Of a stretch of 9,262 nt of DNA, positions 5,864 through 9,262 are shown piece by piece. Both the position numbers and the translations under genes were made by a program. The stretch spans positions 1 to 9,262 of the forward strand of contig DATEOW010000095.1 of assembly GCA_035273665.1 (NCBI GenBank), in the 5' to 3' direction. Numbering within the stretch: position 1 is the first letter of the stretch; each line of letters starts with the position of its first letter. Origin of the DNA: DATEEW01 sp035273665. Its GTDB lineage: Bacteria > Pseudomonadota > Gammaproteobacteria > Burkholderiales > SG8-39. The notes below the pieces were generated by a model. It saw nothing but the letters and a program-made list of their open reading frames with translations, made no database searches and was not told the DNA's origin.

Positions 5864-7701
5864 CCTTCCAACCAGCGCCGCTGCAACGCCGTCCGTCGTG
5901 ACGCCAAGTTCAACACGCAAGTATCCGCTTCGGGCGCCCTCAGACGTACCTTGAATTCATGCAGCTCATCGCGGCGGAACGCATGCATGTGGATAACGTC
6001 GCCCGGCATTCGGCCGGCGATACGCGTTTCGAAATCCTTGTTGTTCACGCGCAATCCATCTACAGCAACGATGACATCGCCCGCCGACAATCCGGCTTCT
6101 TGTGCGGCCCCACCTTCGTATACGTTGACAAGCTTCACATCGGAATCGCTTGCGGCCGTACGCGCCCCCAATGTGCCGCGCAGCGCCAATTCCTGTTTCG
6201 TCCGAGCCGCGCTTTTACCGCCTCGCTCAGTCGCTGTCTCGCCTGGGCGCAGCTGCATTTCAATTCCTAAATCGGCTAGACATTGCTTGAGCGGCAACTC
6301 GGCTGTCGAGCGCAGCGCCTTGTCGAAGAAAGTACGCAGGCGAAGCCCGCTCACTTCTTCAGCGATCCTTTCGACGCCGTTCTCTTCGACACCTTTGCCG
6401 GTCAATCCATGGCGTTGCCATAAAGCACGCATCACGTCGTCGAGAGATTTTCTGCCGCGCGTGCGCGAACGAATCAATGCGTCCAGGCAGAGGGCGACGA
6501 GCGCTCCCTTTCCGTAGTAGCTGACGATGGCATTGGGGGAATTCTCATCCTGGCGATAGTATTTTATCCAAGCATCCCAGCTGGATTCGCTCACGGACTG
6601 GCGCAAACGCCCCCGCCCACGTTGCAATTGCGTAATGCCCCGCGCAAGCGTTTCCAAATATTGATGTTCACTGATGAGACCGGTGCGCACGAGCGCGAGA
6701 TCATCGTAGTAGGAAGTGAATCCTTCAAACGCCCATAGCAGCGCAGTGTAATTCTCCTGACTAAGATCATACGGCGTGAAGGCAGCGGGCTTGATCCGTT
6801 TGACATGCCAAGTATGAAAATATTCGTGACTGCATAGGCCCAGGAAGCCGCGATAGGCGTCCGCGGTACCGCGCATGTTCACGGCAGGAAGATCATTGCG
6901 GCTACACAACAAGGCTGTGGACGCGCGATGCTCCAGCCCACCGTAGCCTTCACCGACCGCCATGACGAGAAATACATAACGGTCCATCGGCGCGGGGCGG
7001 CCGAACAAGTCGATATGCGATTCGCACACGCGCTTTAGATCGCGACAAAGGCGATCCATGTCGGCCCGGTGGCGACCGGTGATGACAATATCGTGCGGCA
7101 CACCGTGCGCCTTGAAAGTGGCGAGACTGAAGTTGCCCATTTCGACCGGATGATCGATCAACTCGTCATAGTTGGCCGCCTCATACAAACCGAATCCGTA
7201 TGCAGGTGCCTGGCTGCGGCGCATGGCGGTTGCAACTCGCCATTTCGCATAGGCGCGACCTTTCGGTCCGAGCAGTTCCACTTCACAGGCGCGCGCTTCT
7301 TGTCCCAACACGCGGAGGAACACGCAGGTACCGTTGAAGAACCCGTGGGTCTGATCGAGATGCGCGCCACGCACCGATAGATCCCAAGCATAAATCTCTG
7401 CCGTGATGGTGAGAGCCCCTTTACACGGTTCGGCTCGCCATGTGTGTTTGTCGAGTTTGCGCAACGGCACCGCTTTGCGCCCGCAGTTCGCCCGAATGGC
7501 AACGACGTGCCGGGCGAATTCGCGGATCATGTAGCTACCCGGCACCCAAGCAGGCAAGGCAAAGCACTGCCCTTCCGCGGAGGGATCGCTTACCGTGCAT
7601 CGCACCTCGAAAAGATGCGCCTCCGGGCGCAGCGGAACAATAGAGTAACGAATTGGTGCAGCCATGGCGGAGAGGGAATGCTGAGCTGAAGGGCGCAGCA
7701 T
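5860..7701 (-). CDS. M61-family metallopeptidase with PDZ domain (glycyl aminopeptidase-like)
   Basis: Predicted zinc peptidase of the M61 family, whose known member is a glycyl aminopeptidase. The 613 residues divide into an N-terminal beta domain (about 16-190, with LPAWVPGSYMIREFARHV), a catalytic domain (about 190-460) and a PDZ domain (about 520-590, with GGAAQEAGLSAGDVIVAVDG). The catalytic motif is SHEYFHTWHVKRIKP (His292, Glu293, His296), followed by LLWAFEGFTSYYDD, whose Glu326 is the likely third zinc ligand. GYGGLEH at 252-258 is also a family feature. No signal peptide or membrane segment is visible, so a cytoplasmic location is inferred. The ATG at 7701 has a weak AGG four bases upstream. 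Met13 (7665) begins nearer the conserved region but is preceded by pyrimidines. It starts 14 bases after pldA, suggesting an operon, and its stop overlaps the PP2C gene. Confidence 0.92.
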   Translation of the reverse strand: MLRPSAQHSLSAMAAPIRYSIVPLRPEAHLFEVRCTVSDPSAEGQCFALPAWVPGSYMIREFARHVVAIRANCGRKAVPLRKLDKHTWRAEPCKGALTITAEIYAWDLSVRGAHLDQTHGFFNGTCVFLRVLGQEARACEVELLGPKGRAYAKWRVATAMRRSQAPAYGFGLYEAANYDELIDHPVEMGNFSLATFKAHGVPHDIVITGRHRADMDRLCRDLKRVCESHIDLFGRPAPMDRYVFLVMAVGEGYGGLEHRASTALLCSRNDLPAVNMRGTADAYRGFLGLCSHEYFHTWHVKRIKPAAFTPYDLSQENYTALLWAFEGFTSYYDDLALVRTGLISEHQYLETLARGITQLQRGRGRLRQSVSESSWDAWIKYYRQDENSPNAIVSYYGKGALVALCLDALIRSRTRGRKSLDDVMRALWQRHGLTGKGVEENGVERIAEEVSGLRLRTFFDKALRSTAELPLKQCLADLGIEMQLRPGETATERGGKSAARTKQELALRGTLGARTAASDSDVKLVNVYEGGAAQEAGLSAGDVIVAVDGLRVNNKDFETRIAGRMPGDVIHMHAFRRDELHEFKVRLRAPEADTCVLNLASRRTALQRRWLEG

Positions 7702-7715
7702 TCTACCTGCAAGCT

Positions 7716-8912
7716 TCAGCGGACGATCGAGAAACCTACTCTCAGCTGGGCGGGACCTTTTACATCGTAGTCGAGCAAGCTTTCGCCATAACCATTGAAG
7801 TATTGGAAGTGAATAAAGCCGCCCGCATTGGCAAAAAAGGATTGGCGCAAGGGATAGGAGGCGTCTAGTTGCAAGGAGCCGAACTTTTCAGTCCCCTTGC
7901 GGAAATTGGCCGAGAATAACCAGCCGTCGACACGGCCAAGCCGCAAATTCAAGTCGGCGTACCCCCGGTATTTGGCGATATCGTCATTGTTATCCTTATC
8001 GAGATAAGTCCATATCTTGGGTGACACGCTGACGTACCAATCGTCGCTCACAAAGCGCCGCCAGGTCGGCTGCACATAGGCAATGTTGATCGAACGCGAT
8101 TCGAGATCCGAGCGTCCGTTGGACTCGTGCTCCAGACCGGCGGCGAGTCCGACCGAATCGTTGCCGTCCGCGCTCGCCCAAATCTGCGGATCGAGATAAA
8201 AGATACTCGGCTTGTAAGCGGTATCGCGGAAAGGCGCCGATGGTTCGGACAGGTCCCACAAGGAGGTTTGCGTGTAGCCGAAGTAAAACTTGGCCGCCGG
8301 GGGAAACAAAATGCCTAGCCAGCTCTTTTCGTCGAAGAGGCGATATTTGAAAGAAAGCTGGAACCGCGCGCTGGTCACGTCATCACGACGTCCCACGAGG
8401 AAATACATCGGCTCGTTGGTCTGGAGGGCCGGCTGAGGAATCGTATCTGTCTGCCGAAGCGCAGCGGTCACGGGCGCCACCTCCGTCGTGGCATCCGGTG
8501 TGGCCGCGACACTGGTCGACTGCTCCGCCAACACGATAAGGCGCCTATGCGGTGTGCCGTCCATTTCAATGGCAAGCGGACCTTGCATCTCTTGCGGCAA
8601 CACGATGCGATAGCGATATTTGCGGAATTCGCCGGGTTTTAAAACGGTCTGCTGAGGAAGCGGAGGCAAGGCTCTGAGCTCCCCGGGCGTCGGGCCTTCC
8701 TTCATCACCAAGCGCACAGGCAAGCGCTCCGGAGGATGAAGATCCATCGGTTTATCCGTGTCGTTTACGACGACTACACCGACATCGAGCGGTTCCCCCG
8801 CTCGGGCGCGCTCGCTCAGCTGCGTAAACAGCCATTCGGCCTGCGCCGCGGAGGGCAAGCCCAGACTGAGGAAAAAACACCAACCGATGGTCTTGCGTTT
8901 CCATATCCTCAC
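7716..8912 (-). CDS. pldA: Outer membrane phospholipase A with an extra N-terminal domain
   Basis: Predicted outer-membrane calcium-dependent phospholipase A1/A2 that hydrolyses phospholipids misplaced in the outer leaflet. Residues 1-25 form a signal peptide (basic start RIWKRK, hydrophobic core, SAAQA before Glu26). The barrel runs from about 168 to 398. The catalytic stretch EHESNGRSDLESRSIN reproduces E. coli PldA: His262, Ser264 and Asn276, plus Arg267 and Ser272, which correspond to calcium-site residues. Other PldA hallmarks are GYTQTSLWDLSEPSAPFRDTAY, IAKYRGYADL and YFNGYGESLLDYD. Unlike the E. coli enzyme, about 105 residues of beta-rich sequence (26-130) and a Ser/Thr/Pro/Ala-rich linker (131-166) precede the barrel. 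The protein ends in Arg, not an aromatic residue. The start is GTG (8912-8910) with a GGAG seven bases upstream. The M61 peptidase gene follows closely. Confidence 0.93.
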   Translation of the reverse strand: MRIWKRKTIGWCFFLSLGLPSAAQAEWLFTQLSERARAGEPLDVGVVVVNDTDKPMDLHPPERLPVRLVMKEGPTPGELRALPPLPQQTVLKPGEFRKYRYRIVLPQEMQGPLAIEMDGTPHRRLIVLAEQSTSVAATPDATTEVAPVTAALRQTDTIPQPALQTNEPMYFLVGRRDDVTSARFQLSFKYRLFDEKSWLGILFPPAAKFYFGYTQTSLWDLSEPSAPFRDTAYKPSIFYLDPQIWASADGNDSVGLAAGLEHESNGRSDLESRSINIAYVQPTWRRFVSDDWYVSVSPKIWTYLDKDNNDDIAKYRGYADLNLRLGRVDGWLFSANFRKGTEKFGSLQLDASYPLRQSFFANAGGFIHFQYFNGYGESLLDYDVKGPAQLRVGFSIVR

Positions 8913-8919
8913 TGGCGGT

Positions 8920-8923
8920 CTCC
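8920..8923 (-). promoter_or_regulatory. Ribosome binding site of pldA
   Basis: GGAG on the minus strand lies seven bases before a GTG codon. It fixes the non-ATG start of pldA, which is further supported by the signal peptide beginning immediately there. The nearby ATG (minus strand, seven bases into the gene) is in another frame. Confidence 0.6.
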
Positions 8924-8968
8924 GGTATCCAAGTTCTTTGCGATATGCACCCTGCGCTCGCTTCTAGC

Positions 8969-8995
8969 AAAAAAAGGGCGCGATGCGTTGCGCGC
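8969..8995 (-). terminator. Probable rho-independent terminator upstream of pldA
   Basis: Read on the minus strand, GCGCG (8995-8991) and CGCGC (8982-8978) form a five-base-pair all-GC stem around an eight-base loop. CC and then seven T (8975-8969) follow at once. This is the best intrinsic terminator pattern in the window. It would end transcripts coming from the gene at the right edge, or from something in 8996-9197, and would separate them from pldA, which starts 57 bases further on. Confidence 0.5.
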
Positions 8996-9197
8996 AAGCA
9001 TAAGGCCTCGGATCGGGCTGCGTGGGCCGGCCCGCGCGACTGGATGGACAGTAAGGGGTGGGTGCGGCTTATCGGTAACGAAAAATGCGGAAACCGAGGG
9101 GAAGATTTGGAGCATTGCTGCACGGCCAAGCAGGGTTCCGCTTGCGACCAGTAAGCAATGAAAGGGCTTGCGTGCGGGTGCTCAGGCGAAGCTGAGA
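8996..9197. other. Noncoding stretch with no convincing gene
   Basis: About 200 bases between the right-edge gene and the terminator. Short open frames on both strands have no recognisable sequence and no ribosome binding site. The stretch contains a perfect ten-base palindrome GGGCCGGCCC (9024-9033) and an inverted repeat CTCAG-N6-CTGAG (9181-9196), just downstream of the right-edge stop codon, without a T-tract. It could be a long 3' untranslated region. Confidence 0.4.
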
Positions 9198-9262
9198 CTA
9201 ACGAATTTCCAGATTGGTCACGTAGATGATTTCGCAGGCATTGCCGTAGGGCGAAGCAGGGT
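9198..9262 (-). CDS. C-terminal end of an unrecognised protein (cut by window edge)
   Basis: On the minus strand a frame is open from the window edge to a TAG at 9200-9198, giving 20 codons that end YGNACEIIYVTNLEIR. The sequence looks protein-like (hydrophobic strand EIIYVTNLEI) and the stop is followed by a small inverted repeat and, further on, a terminator in the same direction, which suggests a real gene end. I do not recognise the family. With so few codons it could also be a chance open frame. Confidence 0.4.
   Translation of the reverse strand, partial: PASPYGNACEIIYVTNLEIR

Noticed and set aside
5951..6517. 188-codon plus-strand open frame opposite the M61 peptidase gene
   Set aside because: It has a serine/arginine/proline-rich composition typical of an antisense shadow and shows no motif.
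9024..9033. Perfect palindrome GGGCCGGCCC
   Set aside because: Only ten bases long and made wholly of G and C; expected now and then in DNA of this composition, with no second copy seen.
8909..9115. 68-codon minus-strand open frame ending at the pldA start
   Set aside because: It would read through the likely terminator and the pldA ribosome binding site. Its composition is low-quality and no ribosome binding site precedes it.
8736..9161. 141-codon plus-strand open frame across the pldA start
   Set aside because: It overlaps the signal-peptide end of pldA, runs through the terminator region and shows no protein family features.

Overview
The window reads as a compact stretch of chromosome from a moderately GC-rich Gram-negative bacterium, most likely a betaproteobacterium or a close relative. 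The glyA-nrdR-ribD-ribE order is typical of proteobacteria. An outer-membrane phospholipase A (PldA) shows there is an outer membrane. There are eight essentially complete genes and one gene fragment at each end. I see no tRNA, rRNA, insertion sequence, phage gene or CRISPR array.

Left part (1-3990): glyA, nrdR and ribD lie head to tail on the minus strand with gaps of 21 and 30 bases and look like one transcription unit. The next gene of the usual set, ribE (riboflavin synthase), is also on the minus strand and is cut by the left edge. A complete plus-strand arginase gene separates it from ribD. These genes cover one-carbon/serine-glycine metabolism (GlyA), control of ribonucleotide reductase genes (NrdR), riboflavin synthesis (RibD, RibE) and arginine breakdown or ornithine supply (arginase).

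Middle (4087-5863): a ROK-family sugar kinase closely resembling E. coli Mak fructokinase is on the minus strand upstream of glyA. Divergent from it, across an 88-base gap containing short direct and inverted repeats, is a single-domain PP2C serine/threonine phosphatase. No partner kinase is visible.

Right part (5860-9262): on the minus strand, a pldA homologue with an extra N-terminal domain is followed after 14 bases by an M61 metallopeptidase with a C-terminal PDZ domain, probably as a two-gene operon. Upstream of pldA are a probable rho-independent terminator, about 200 bases with no convincing gene, and the last 20 codons of an unrecognised minus-strand gene at the right edge.

Both convergent gene pairs (arginase/ribD and PP2C/M61) end on a shared CTAG, so each pair of stop codons overlaps by four bases and leaves no room for a terminator between them. 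I see mostly housekeeping and envelope genes here and no clear new system. The points most worth checking are the arginase interrupting the riboflavin genes, the extra periplasmic-type domain on PldA, and the orphan phosphatase.
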